A stretch of DNA of 64,000 nt from Candidatus Freyarchaeota archaeon (GTDB lineage: Archaea > Asgardarchaeota > Jordiarchaeia > Jordiarchaeales > Jordiarchaeaceae), in assembly GCA_030587365.1 (NCBI GenBank), contig JAUQZE010000002.1, positions 55,345-119,344 of the forward strand, in the 5' to 3' direction. A program made the position numbers and the translations under genes. Numbering within the stretch: position 1 is the stretch's first letter; each line of letters begins with the position of its first letter. Positions 44,172 to 52,454 of the stretch are shown here, in pieces. A model generated the notes under the pieces. It did no database searches. It had not been told where the DNA came from and was given only the letters and a program-made list of their open reading frames with translations.

Positions 44172-45017
44172 TTAAATTCTGCTTGGCTTCTTCTTCTTTT
44201 CTGTTTCGTGCGGGTAATTTGGTTCTTTTTGGTTTGCTGCTTCAAAGGCCGCGATTCTGTTTTGGCATGCTAAACATTTTCCGCAGGGTTCCTCTGTGGC
44301 CTCAAAGCATGAGCGGGATTTTTCAATGGGGATGCCGTTTTCTCTAGCGTAACGAACTAAATCCGATTTGGAAAAGCCTCTGGGTCTGAACGAGTCGTCC
44401 ATTAGGGGTGCATTAAATTGGTAGTTCCAAATTCCTAAACAGATACACGTGTGTAAGCTTTGGGAAAGGACTGATAAGTGCCCGGATTCTGGGGAATGGG
44501 TATCCTCATTCACTGATCCAACAAGAATCGTTCTTATCGTTTCCTCATATTTTCCGCTCAAGTACACTGCTTGCGTAACCGCATTACACCACATCGTGGC
44601 GTTTCGCATGGGTAAGCCCATAATTTTTTTCCGTGTCTCATCCAAGTATTGTTTATTTACTCTTGAAGGTATTTGGATTTCTAACTTTACTAATTTGACA
44701 ATGTTTTGCGGGTATCTTGATTTATAAAACTCGTGAAAATAGTCTACTGCTTTTTCTTCCCATTTTTGGTTTCTTGAGTCTCGTCTGAAATAAAGCAGTA
44801 TTACTTTAGAGTTCCATTCTTTGATAACCATATCGGTTAGAGTGGTTGAGTCCATGCCGCCCGAAAACAAGATTATCACGTACTCGCCCAAGGGTTTTTC
44901 AAACACGTATCCTCTTTTTTCATTTAGTATCTGTTTAATTTGATTTATTCTCTGGTCATAGCCTACCGCGTTCAACTTTAACATTTTAAACCAATAGTCC
45001 TCGCTTGAATCACTCAT
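44172..45017 (-). CDS. QueC-like ATP pyrophosphatase paralogue
   Basis: 281 residues. The PP-loop SGGMDST is at about residues 52-58. The region GLPMRNATMWCNAVTQAVYL matches the QueC signature, and SCFEATEEPCGKCLACQNR matches the QueC zinc motif (C-x8-C-G-x-C-x2-C). The QueC family makes 7-cyano-7-deazaguanine, but this protein is about 50 residues longer and replaces the usual TPEFPDCR-type region with VNEDTHSPESGHLSVL. It is therefore a divergent member with an unknown acid substrate. It neighbours a pyruvate-kinase-like gene. Confidence 0.8.
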   Translation of the reverse strand: MSDSSEDYWFKMLKLNAVGYDQRINQIKQILNEKRGYVFEKPLGEYVIILFSGGMDSTTLTDMVIKEWNSKVILLYFRRDSRNQKWEEKAVDYFHEFYKSRYPQNIVKLVKLEIQIPSRVNKQYLDETRKKIMGLPMRNATMWCNAVTQAVYLSGKYEETIRTILVGSVNEDTHSPESGHLSVLSQSLHTCICLGIWNYQFNAPLMDDSFRPRGFSKSDLVRYARENGIPIEKSRSCFEATEEPCGKCLACQNRIAAFEAANQKEPNYPHETEKKKKPSRI

Positions 45018-45260
45018 ATTTCAAAACTCCGCATAAGTTAGATAATCTAAAAATAAGGATAATATTAAAATTTTGGACTTTTCGGTAGGGCGTCTAATTA
45101 TTTTATTTTAAAGAAAGAAAGTAAATCCCCTCGTAATTTTTATTTCTTGGTTGGCGCTAACCGGGTTACCTTACTATTTCGAAAGGTAGCTTGTTAATTA
45201 ATGTGTTTTTATTTTTCGACTTATTCTCCACGCTAATGTCTTCTCTGCCCCAAAATTTTT

Positions 45261-46043
45261 TCATTTCTTTATTTTTCGGATTCCTGATAGGTATCTTATC
45301 GCTCCCTTTGCGCTGTAATCGCCAGTGATTATCATTACCCGAGCTTTGGGTATTTTGAGCTCCTCAGAAATGTCATCAATGGTATGACCGCCATCACAAA
45401 GATTAAGAATATCTATTGCTATAGGCTCCTTTATCTTCTTTAAAATTTTTTTGTCAACCAGAATGGGGAAGCTCACCGTTACAGTTTCCTCGACTCCAAC
45501 TGCTGGTGAGGATTTCATTATTGATTCTTCGGCTGTCTCTCCCTCAATTTCCTCGGGGGTGATACTCGTTTGAATTGGTTCAGCTGTTTCAGTTTTTTCA
45601 GTAGATGGATCTTCTTGTACCAGCCCGAGATTTGATTCTTTTGAGGACACCTCGATTAGTTCCTTTACCGGTACGGCGGGAAGCTCGCTTTCCAAGTCTT
45701 TAAACAAGGTCGCAAAATTTTCTTCTAAGCGTTTACCGACGACGATTAGGACTCCTTCTTTTTCGTAGCTGTCTAATGTTACGACGATGTGAGGGGAGAC
45801 CTTATAGATCAATATATTGCTTTTTAGTAGCTTTTTGAGCTGGTAGTCTCCTATGTTCCAGACTGGGAAAATGCTGCTTAATTTTTTGACCGCCCCCTCT
45901 GATTCCTTTGTAAGGGAGGAGTAGAGAAAATTACCATGGTCATCTAGGAAGGCTACAGAGCTTTTCTTAGTTGTAAACTTCGCAATCTTATCGGCGATTT
46001 CTCTAAAGCGCTTCTCCATATATTCCGCCTTTTTGGTATTCAT
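45261..46043 (-). CDS. Roadblock-like protein with C-terminal winged helix
   Basis: 260 residues from ATG 46043. Residues 1-about 120 (REIADKIAKFTTKKSSVAFLDDHGNFLYSS ... ILIYKVSPHIVVTLDSYEKEGVLIVVGKRLE) are roadblock/LC7-like. A proline- and acid-rich linker follows (about 125-195). The C-terminal about 60 residues, PIAIDILNLCDGGHTIDDISEELKIPKARVMIITGDYSAKGAIRYL, form a winged helix with the same LCDG...I pattern as the 31640 protein. Roadblock domains usually partner small GTPases. Here it lies between the ThyA-like and QueC-like genes. Confidence 0.72.
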   Translation of the reverse strand: MNTKKAEYMEKRFREIADKIAKFTTKKSSVAFLDDHGNFLYSSLTKESEGAVKKLSSIFPVWNIGDYQLKKLLKSNILIYKVSPHIVVTLDSYEKEGVLIVVGKRLEENFATLFKDLESELPAVPVKELIEVSSKESNLGLVQEDPSTEKTETAEPIQTSITPEEIEGETAEESIMKSSPAVGVEETVTVSFPILVDKKILKKIKEPIAIDILNLCDGGHTIDDISEELKIPKARVMIITGDYSAKGAIRYLSGIRKIKK

Positions 46044-46192
46044 AAATGTCTATGGTATATAAGAACTTTTTTATATAGTGATCCGCAAGTTTTGCGTTGC
46101 TTAAGCTAATGGGTTATTTTGGTATCCCAGTATTTTCTCAACCAGCATCCTGTTGTGCAGCAAAGTTAAGCTTCCTATCAGCATGGGTTCCT

Positions 46193-46828
46193 TCAAGCTC
46201 TTCCCTTCAGGGTGTGGGTAGTTGACTTTGGAAGTAAGGACCAGTCCTTTTCATAAATGTGTGCGGAAATAATATGAATATTCAGAATTAAATTTGTGAG
46301 GGCGAGTTCGTCCTTTATTTCGTCCGCGATTTTCTTTAGAGCCAAAAAATTGAATACCGCCTTTTTTCCGAGATCCAAACTTCTGCATGTCGCAGTCATG
46401 AGGAGTGTATTATTTCGAATTTTGAAGTCTAATAAGCTGACACAGGGGATGTAGGTCGTATCCTCGTCGGGCATTACGAGCGTAATAGTGGCAGATTTTG
46501 TCTCCGGCTTGGTTTTGAGTTTGTTTTTAACCCATTGTAATTGGTCTTTGCCCTTATAGTTTCTTAAGCGATGGCCGTAGCTTTTAGCATTTCCCAGTTC
46601 GGGTACCAGTGTTTCTTGTTCAAAATTTGTTCTAATCCATTTTGCCATAACGGGATTAATCGCCCGAATCTTTTCTTCTTCATCCACCGGGTTTTTTAAA
46701 ATTATAAAAAGGTGAAGAATTTCAAAGAGGACTTGGTCTTCATCCATTATTTGTGCGCCCTTTTTTCGGAGGAGTTTAAGGCTTTTGGTCCAAGCGTCCA
46801 GAATCGAGTTTGAAGTTATTACTTCCAT
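46193..46828 (-). CDS. Thymidylate-synthase-like protein (archaeal ThyA type)
   Basis: 211 residues from ATG 46828, chosen because the frame before it overlaps the VWA gene and has no homology. The ThyA fold is clear: SYGHRLRNYKGKDQLQWVKNKL (about 85-105), the catalytic Cys in YIPCVSLLDF (Cys129), RS at 149-150 in CRSLD, an Asn at 160 in FNFLAL (Asn is the dUMP-type residue), and SAHIYEKDW (His190, Tyr192). It should transfer a one-carbon unit to a pyrimidine nucleotide. Length and pattern match short archaeal ThyA proteins such as those of methanogens. Whether it is the main thymidylate synthase of the cell or a specialised paralogue is open. Confidence 0.75.
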   Translation of the reverse strand: MEVITSNSILDAWTKSLKLLRKKGAQIMDEDQVLFEILHLFIILKNPVDEEEKIRAINPVMAKWIRTNFEQETLVPELGNAKSYGHRLRNYKGKDQLQWVKNKLKTKPETKSATITLVMPDEDTTYIPCVSLLDFKIRNNTLLMTATCRSLDLGKKAVFNFLALKKIADEIKDELALTNLILNIHIISAHIYEKDWSLLPKSTTHTLKGRA

Positions 46829-46845
46829 ATGCTTGCCCGGCTCAC

Positions 46846-47856
46846 TCAGATTCTGACTATTATGTAGGCGCACATTTCGCATTTTACTGGTCTGCCGAAA
46901 TCGGGTACGCTTTTCAGTTTTGCTCCACATTTTGGACATTCTAAGGCTGCGATTTGATACACGTATTTCTTCTGGTTTTCGGATTCAAAACCGTTTAGGG
47001 TGGTATAGACTTGCTCCACTTGGTTTGGGGTTTGCCTTATTTCTATTCGTTCTTTAAACTCGTCGAATTTGTCCACTTGAGCCGCAACAATTCCGATGAT
47101 GGTGTCGACCACCCTTCTCGGGTCTTCCATTACAAATACCCGTTCTTTCCCAAGGGTTTCCTCCCACTGTTTCTGGATAACTTCTTCGTATGTACCGCCA
47201 TATTTCACTCGCAAAATATAGGTTGAAAACTTTTTCATAAGTACGTCAAAAACCTCTTTACTGTCAACATCGGTTCTCGGTTTATCGCCTATGAGATTCA
47301 TAATGTGGTCTCGGCTTACCTTCGAGTAAAAGCCTTCGTCACCCACAAAGATAAAAATTGGTCTCGGCTGGTCTTGAGCGTTTAGCAATTCACACTTCAT
47401 AGCGTAATAATAAGCGACAAGTTCATAGGTTTCTCTTGCATGTCCTCCACCGCCGCCCTCTGGGTAAAGTGATTGAATATTCAGGTCTAATTCTGGTCCG
47501 GTAGCGAAGTTGGTGACTTGGAGAGGAGCTTGGTCACAGTAGGCATCTCCAAGGGCTGCGAAGGAAATCTCAAAACTGTTTTTTAAATCCTCCGGTAGGA
47601 AAAATAAAACCTCATTATAAAGGATACACAACTTTTCAAAAATTATCTTCGGAAACTCACGCATAGAACCCGTAACATCTACTGCTACCACCAAAGGAAG
47701 TTTAGCCTTGGTAACGAGCACTTTCCCCTTAGGCGGTGGAAGGATACTTTTGACTTCTGTATATTCTCGACCCTGATCAATGTTATAGGATTTCACACTT
47801 CGTTTAACTACAGTATCCGTGGTACTGTAGTCATAATCGCTTCCGTAACCACCCAT
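46846..47856 (-). CDS. VWA-domain protein with C-terminal zinc ribbon
   Basis: 336 residues from ATG 47856 (GTG/TTG starts up to 47871 are possible). The von Willebrand A domain has the metal-binding MIDAS motif VAVDVTGSM (D-x-T-x-S form) near residue 60, then a middle region with GGGGGHARETYEL and IFIFVGDEGFYSKV. The C-terminus has CPKC and CEMC, a zinc ribbon (about residues 305-335). It has no signal peptide or membrane anchor, so it acts in the cytoplasm. It is 17 bp upstream of the ThyA-like gene and begins the candidate operon. Confidence 0.8.
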   Translation of the reverse strand: MGGYGSDYDYSTTDTVVKRSVKSYNIDQGREYTEVKSILPPPKGKVLVTKAKLPLVVAVDVTGSMREFPKIIFEKLCILYNEVLFFLPEDLKNSFEISFAALGDAYCDQAPLQVTNFATGPELDLNIQSLYPEGGGGGHARETYELVAYYYAMKCELLNAQDQPRPIFIFVGDEGFYSKVSRDHIMNLIGDKPRTDVDSKEVFDVLMKKFSTYILRVKYGGTYEEVIQKQWEETLGKERVFVMEDPRRVVDTIIGIVAAQVDKFDEFKERIEIRQTPNQVEQVYTTLNGFESENQKKYVYQIAALECPKCGAKLKSVPDFGRPVKCEMCAYIIVRI

Positions 47857-48026
47857 TCTAATCACAACCAATTTTTTGAAAACCAGAGGTTGTATAACTT
47901 AATTATAATTTCTTTTCCCTAAATATGTGTAACCATCAAAAAGTGAGAAGGAATTGATTCTTACATAAGTTTAAAAAATTGATTCTTCTAAACAAACTTG
48001 TCCACTTATTTTGCATTGTTTTGGGT

Positions 48027-49325
48027 TTAGGTAGTTCCCAGAAAATCCATTGTGGCAAGTGCGTAAATTTTTGTAACCTCGATCAGACCCTCTATGGGGA
48101 CGTATTCGTTGTTTCCATGTGCGGTCTCTGAGCCTGCTCCGTAGCAAATGGCGGGGATGCCCTTGGCTCGGAAGAATCGGGTGTCTGTTCCTCCAGTGTG
48201 CATAAACAGTAAGGGTTCTCTGCCGGATACTTTTTGTATCGCGTTTTTTATTAGGGGTACTAGTGGGGCGTCGAGTTTTTGATAAGAGGGGTCGAATCTG
48301 AGGGTTTCCCCTGCTGTTATTCCCTCTATTCCCGCAGCCTTAAGGTTGGGATACGTTTTCTCCAAGAGTTTGTTGTAGTTTTTTCGGATTTGATTTATTT
48401 CTTCCTTAATTAGTTCGTAGTCCATTCCGGGGAGGATTCTTATGTCCACTTCTGCTTCCGCGTTGGCGGGGACGATGTTGACCTTTTCTCCTCCGCTGAT
48501 CATGCCTACACTCACTGATAATCTTTTGTAAAGGTTGTCCATCACGTCTCTGGGGAATCCGAGGCTTTCTAGCTGTTTCAAGACTGGTTGAATTGCATCA
48601 ATTATTTTGTTGACTTCTTTGGGAAGCTTTCTGTCAACCTCTTCGATCTTATACAGCTCCGATAGGAAACGGTTAAGCATATCTATGGCGTTAACTCCCA
48701 AGAATTTCGCGCTCGCATGAGCTGGTATCCCACGGGCCTTTACCTTCAACCACAAAATCCCTTTCTCTGCCACACACAGTGTATTAAATGGGGAGAATTC
48801 ACCCACTATACAGGCATCACCCTTCAACATACCCTTATCAAGAAGGTAGCCAGTTCCTAGGTATCCCCCAGTCTCCTCATCTGGGACAAGAGCCAGCACC
48901 AAGTCTCCTTCGAGTTTTACATCCTTCTCAGCTAGAATGGTTGCAGCCGCCATAGCAGCCCCAACGTTGCCCTTCATATCAGCCGCGCCTCTTCCCATTA
49001 TTCGGGAATCGACTATTTTTCCTTCCCAAGGGTCGACCGTCCAAGCCTCAGGAGTAGCGGGCACCACATCCACGTGGCCGTCCCAAATAAACCTCCGCTT
49101 ACCTCTTCCTTTTAGGGTTGCCACTACGCTTACTTTACCCTTTTCGGATTCGTACAGCTTCACGCTTAAACCTCGTTTAGAGAGGTAATCCTTCATGAAA
49201 CCCGCGATGTCGCTGGTGTCTCCCGGAGGATTCACAGTCTTGTGCCTGATCAACTCTTGAACGAGTTTAACGATTTCGTTTTTCCTTGAATCAGCTTCTT
49301 TTAAAACTTCATCGATTATATTCAA
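48027..49325 (-). CDS. M20-family zinc peptidase/deacetylase (ArgE/DapE-like)
   Basis: 432 residues from TTG 49325, behind gaggtgagg. Zinc-ligand and catalytic motifs are WDGHVDVVPATPEAW (His and Asp), GRGAADMKGNVGAA (bridging Asp), PDEETGGYLG (catalytic Glu), the dimerisation domain in the middle and HGNNEYVPIE. The family removes acetyl, succinyl or similar groups from amino acid derivatives or cleaves dipeptides. The exact substrate cannot be read from the sequence. Its neighbours are unrelated, so it seems monocistronic. Confidence 0.9.
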   Translation of the reverse strand: MNIIDEVLKEADSRKNEIVKLVQELIRHKTVNPPGDTSDIAGFMKDYLSKRGLSVKLYESEKGKVSVVATLKGRGKRRFIWDGHVDVVPATPEAWTVDPWEGKIVDSRIMGRGAADMKGNVGAAMAAATILAEKDVKLEGDLVLALVPDEETGGYLGTGYLLDKGMLKGDACIVGEFSPFNTLCVAEKGILWLKVKARGIPAHASAKFLGVNAIDMLNRFLSELYKIEEVDRKLPKEVNKIIDAIQPVLKQLESLGFPRDVMDNLYKRLSVSVGMISGGEKVNIVPANAEAEVDIRILPGMDYELIKEEINQIRKNYNKLLEKTYPNLKAAGIEGITAGETLRFDPSYQKLDAPLVPLIKNAIQKVSGREPLLFMHTGGTDTRFFRAKGIPAICYGAGSETAHGNNEYVPIEGLIEVTKIYALATMDFLGTT

Positions 49326-49466
49326 AACCTCACCTCATAAACCACCCAAACAGAATCTTAACCCAATTTAACATTAATATTCGCTCCTTTAATTAAGGTG
49401 AACCATAAAAATAAAAGTTATCTTCCACTCGTCTAATGAGTTGGTTAAATTAATATGAAAAGTGGT

Positions 49467-50306
49467 TTAGGGTGTAATTTGTTTCACGTATTCCACATCG
49501 TTGTCATTGATTTTTACGGGTTTCTTTTCAGTCTTTTTGTGGGCCTTCCAAGAGAGTTTTCTGGTAGGGTAGTCTGACTGTTTTCCCATCTTGCATCTGG
49601 CGATGTGTCGGCTGCTTATGGCGGCGAAAAGGTTGAGTGCGGTGTCAAAGGGAACCCAACCGGCTTTTGGTATGTAGGCTTCCGCCCAAGCGTGGTTTTC
49701 GAAGCTGTTACCGTTTTTAAAGACCAAACCCACGACTCTTCTCGCAGGAATTCTACAGGCTCGGCAAAGGGTTATGAAAAGGTCTGAGAATTCGTCGCAA
49801 TCGCCTTCCCTTGTTTTGAACGCAGCCACGGCTCCTAGTCTTTCCTTCTGTTTTTCTCGGAAACTTATTCTCTCCTGAACCAACTTGAAAATATTTACAA
49901 GAAGACTAATCATATTAGGACTCGCGGATAACAGTTGTTCAGACAGAGAGGTGATAATTTTGTCTCTTGTTTCCCAATACGTTTTGGGCTTGCAGTATTC
50001 TTGGATTAGGCTTCCAGCATAATCTTTGGCGTCAAATTCCGGTATTCTGAACTGCATATTCCGAGTAACAGTCTTGAAAGATATTCTTGAGACAAATTTT
50101 TCTCTAGGTCCTAGACCCCCTATCTTAACGTAAGCGTAATGATTTTCCTCCTCCATCCGTATATGCCGGAACTTGGATAGTATCTTTTTATTAATCAGTA
50201 TTCGCTGATGTGGGCTCTCAGTAAACAATACCCATCTCAAATTTCCCTCCGAAAATTTAATCCCGCCTGTATTCTCAATCTCGGAAAAGAGCCCTACCTC
50301 AAACAT
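49467..50306 (-). CDS. Transglutaminase-like cysteine peptidase
   Basis: 279 residues. The catalytic triad of the transglutaminase-like fold is visible: Cys in REGDCDEFSDLF, His in ENHAWAEAY and Asp in VPFDTALN. The N-terminal 110 residues are beta-rich and of unknown class. No signal peptide is visible. Such proteins cleave or crosslink peptides; the substrate is unknown. The upstream region contains the paired palindromes of the dodecin promoter (50462-50515). Confidence 0.85.
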   Translation of the reverse strand: MFEVGLFSEIENTGGIKFSEGNLRWVLFTESPHQRILINKKILSKFRHIRMEEENHYAYVKIGGLGPREKFVSRISFKTVTRNMQFRIPEFDAKDYAGSLIQEYCKPKTYWETRDKIITSLSEQLLSASPNMISLLVNIFKLVQERISFREKQKERLGAVAAFKTREGDCDEFSDLFITLCRACRIPARRVVGLVFKNGNSFENHAWAEAYIPKAGWVPFDTALNLFAAISSRHIARCKMGKQSDYPTRKLSWKAHKKTEKKPVKINDNDVEYVKQITP

Positions 50307-50461
50307 ACATTATCGCCCTCAAATAATCAAATCAAATTAATAATCGAAATTAAATTAAAACTAGCTTCATATTTATTTTTGTCTTTCTCATTTTTTAATT
50401 TGAAAAAAGAGACCAACTAGTTTCTCGTGGTTTTCTTCGGATTTAATTCCTTTTGAGGAAA

Positions 50462-50480
50462 ACTTAATATAATATTAAGT
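50462..50480. promoter_or_regulatory. 19-bp perfect palindrome upstream of dodecin
   Basis: ACTTAATAT-a-ATATTAAGT is a perfect inverted repeat with a one-base centre. It lies just upstream of the TATA-like ttatatatga (about 50484-50493), where an activator or repressor could act. Confidence 0.6.
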
Positions 50481-50496
50481 AAATTATATATGATTC

Positions 50497-50515
50497 ATAC
50501 TCTATCATAGAGTAT
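50497..50515. promoter_or_regulatory. Second 19-bp perfect palindrome, overlapping the expected start site
   Basis: ATACTCTAT-c-ATAGAGTAT is a second perfect palindrome with the same 19-bp format. Its centre is 35 bp from the first. It lies about 20-30 bp after the TATA-like box, so it covers the expected transcription start. The two sites together look like a regulated promoter. Confidence 0.6.
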
Positions 50516-50547
50516 AAATAATATTTTGATACGATGAGGTGTGAAGT

Positions 50548-50751
50548 ATGCCAGTTTGGAAATTAATTGAGGTCGTGGGTATATCCGACAAGTCGTGGGA
50601 AGATGCTGCGAAGAACGCTATGATTGAGGCTGCAAAAACTATACGAAATATCACAAGGGTGTCGATTGAGGAATTTGACTGCAAAGTCGAAAACGATAAG
50701 ATAACAGCCTTTCGAACCCGAATAAAAATAATTTTCGAAGTAGAGCGTTAA
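50548..50751 (+). CDS. Dodecin (flavin-storage protein)
   Basis: 67 residues from ATG 50548, with gatgaggtg upstream. VWKLIEVVGISDKSWEDAAKNAMIEAAKTIRNITRVSIEEFDCKVENDKITAFRTRIKIIFEVE is the dodecin fold: a helix between strands, assembling into a hollow twelve-subunit shell that binds flavins. The neighbouring second copy shares a 166-bp identical block, so it is a recent duplication. Two strong palindromes precede this copy. Confidence 0.9.
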   Translation: MPVWKLIEVVGISDKSWEDAAKNAMIEAAKTIRNITRVSIEEFDCKVENDKITAFRTRIKIIFEVER

Positions 50752-50808
50752 AAACAGAAGAGCATCAGGATAACAAACATCCCGTTTTGAGTGGATGAGG
50801 TGTACAAT

Positions 50809-51018
50809 ATGCCTGTATGGAACATGATTGAACTCGTGGGAGTATCCGACAAGTCGTGGGAAGATGCTGCGAAGAACGCTATGATTGAGGCTGCAAAAAC
50901 TATACGAAATATCACAAGGGTGTCGATTGAGGAATTTGACTGCAAAGTCGAAAACGATAAGATAACAGCCTTTCGAACCCGAATAAAAATAATTTTCGAA
51001 GTAGAGCGCCCAGAATAG
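50809..51018 (+). CDS. Dodecin, second copy
   Basis: 69 residues from ATG 50809 behind gatgaggtg. It is the same protein except at the N-terminus (MPVWNMIELVGVSDKSW) and the end (FEVERPE). Positions 50843-51008 match 50582-50747 base for base. The copies lie 261 bp apart. They are probably co-transcribed. Confidence 0.9.
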   Translation: MPVWNMIELVGVSDKSWEDAAKNAMIEAAKTIRNITRVSIEEFDCKVENDKITAFRTRIKIIFEVERPE

Positions 51019-51039
51019 AAAAGCATCAGAATAACAAAC

Positions 51040-51066
51040 ACCCCCCCATTTTTTTTTAAAAAAAGC
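51040..51066. terminator. Bidirectional T/A tract terminator
   Basis: After a run of seven C, nine T (51049-51057) are followed by seven A (51058-51064). It lies between the convergent dodecin and MFS genes and can terminate both. Confidence 0.55.
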
Positions 51067-51075
51067 TTAAAAATT

Positions 51076-52350
51076 CTAAAACTTATCCATCTGTTCTTTT
51101 TTAGATGATTTTTCATTTTCTGTTTTTTCCGGAAAGTTGGTGGGTTTCTCTCCTCTTAGGTCTATGTAACAAATTATTAAAGCTATGATGACCACCACGG
51201 ACCAAAGATAGAAGATGCTGTTGATTCCGAAGTTATCCACGAAAAAGCCGGATATTATTGGGCCTCCAACCATTCCGATTCCCACAGAGGTGTCATATAG
51301 ACTTAAAACAGTAGCCATGCCGTGTTTTCTACCAGCTTCTGTTCCTAGGGCTAGAGCGGGGGCGTCGGCGGTTACCGAAAAAAATCCAGCAATTAAAACG
51401 ACTACTGCCATTATTTCTAAAGTGGGAGTGAAGGGCATTATGAAAAGAAAGGCAGCTGCCCCACCCATCCCTATAAGGGTTAGTTTTGTTTTGTTAACCC
51501 TGTCTGATACTATGCCCATAGGATATTGGAAGAAAGCGCCTACTAGAAGAAATATAGCCAGAACAATTCCTACCTGGGTGGCTGAGGCTGCAAAATTTGA
51601 TGTTAGAAAAATTGGTAGAAAAGATACTAGGGCGTTTCTCGCAAGTCCAACACTGACCCTATAAGTCATTATTCCCTTCACATGTCTGTCCTTAAATGCG
51701 TTCCTCACTGATGGCTTAACCTTAGGCGTGGGAATCGTTTTTGTTTTTTCTAATTCCGGGTTCGGATTGTTTTTTAGATCTTCAAGGTTGGGAAGGAAAA
51801 GGATGACCAGCGCCAGAGCAACCGCGCTGAGAGCGGCCATGGTGTAAAAGGCTGCGGCGGCACTATATTCGTCAAACATCCAACCGCCTATGAAAGGTCC
51901 TGCCCCAAAACCAATATTGAGTGATATCATAAAGGTGCTCATGTAGGTTCCCTCCTTCCCCTTAGGGGTTAAATCTCCTATGTAGGCTTGAGAAACGGGT
52001 AAAACCATAGCTGAGGTGAAGCCGTTAGCGAAACGTATAATGGTTAGAAGAGCCACGTTGTTAGCGATAACGTAGCCTAAACCAGTTAGGGCGTAGCCGA
52101 TTAGTCCGATTATCAGAAAATTTTTTCTCCCCTTCACATCAGATGCTCGGCCAACTAGAGGACTGGCAATTGTTCTGGAGAGCCCAAATCCCGAGAATAT
52201 TAAACCGATCCAAATTCCGGAAGCCGCCAGATTTTGTTCCGCGTAGAGCGGAAGTATAGGCGCAACTATACCGATTCCAAGCATAGAAACGAATACCGAA
52301 ATGAATAGAATGAGGAAGACATATTTTATGGAGAGCTTACGTTTTAACAA
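51076..52350 (-). CDS. MFS transporter, 12 transmembrane helices
   Basis: 424 residues, with hydrophobic helices covering most of the length. The MFS loop motif between helices 2 and 3 is ASPLVGRASDVKGRKNFLI, the typical G-x-x-x-D-R-x-G-R-R type. A cytoplasmic middle loop (about residues 195-225, NLEDLKNNPNPELEKTKTIPTPKVKP) divides the two halves. It is a plasma-membrane secondary transporter, drug-efflux-like in appearance. Substrate unknown. Its end is near the dodecin genes, convergent. Confidence 0.9.
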   Translation of the reverse strand: MLKRKLSIKYVFLILFISVFVSMLGIGIVAPILPLYAEQNLAASGIWIGLIFSGFGLSRTIASPLVGRASDVKGRKNFLIIGLIGYALTGLGYVIANNVALLTIIRFANGFTSAMVLPVSQAYIGDLTPKGKEGTYMSTFMISLNIGFGAGPFIGGWMFDEYSAAAAFYTMAALSAVALALVILFLPNLEDLKNNPNPELEKTKTIPTPKVKPSVRNAFKDRHVKGIMTYRVSVGLARNALVSFLPIFLTSNFAASATQVGIVLAIFLLVGAFFQYPMGIVSDRVNKTKLTLIGMGGAAAFLFIMPFTPTLEIMAVVVLIAGFFSVTADAPALALGTEAGRKHGMATVLSLYDTSVGIGMVGGPIISGFFVDNFGINSIFYLWSVVVIIALIICYIDLRGEKPTNFPEKTENEKSSKKEQMDKF

Positions 52351-52454
52351 TTACTACCACTAGCTCAAACGATGAAGTTGGTTGGGCTTAATAAGGTTAT
52401 GAAAAGTAATTAAAAATGTTTTGGTTTCCCTTGTTGCATAACTGGCATTATTTC

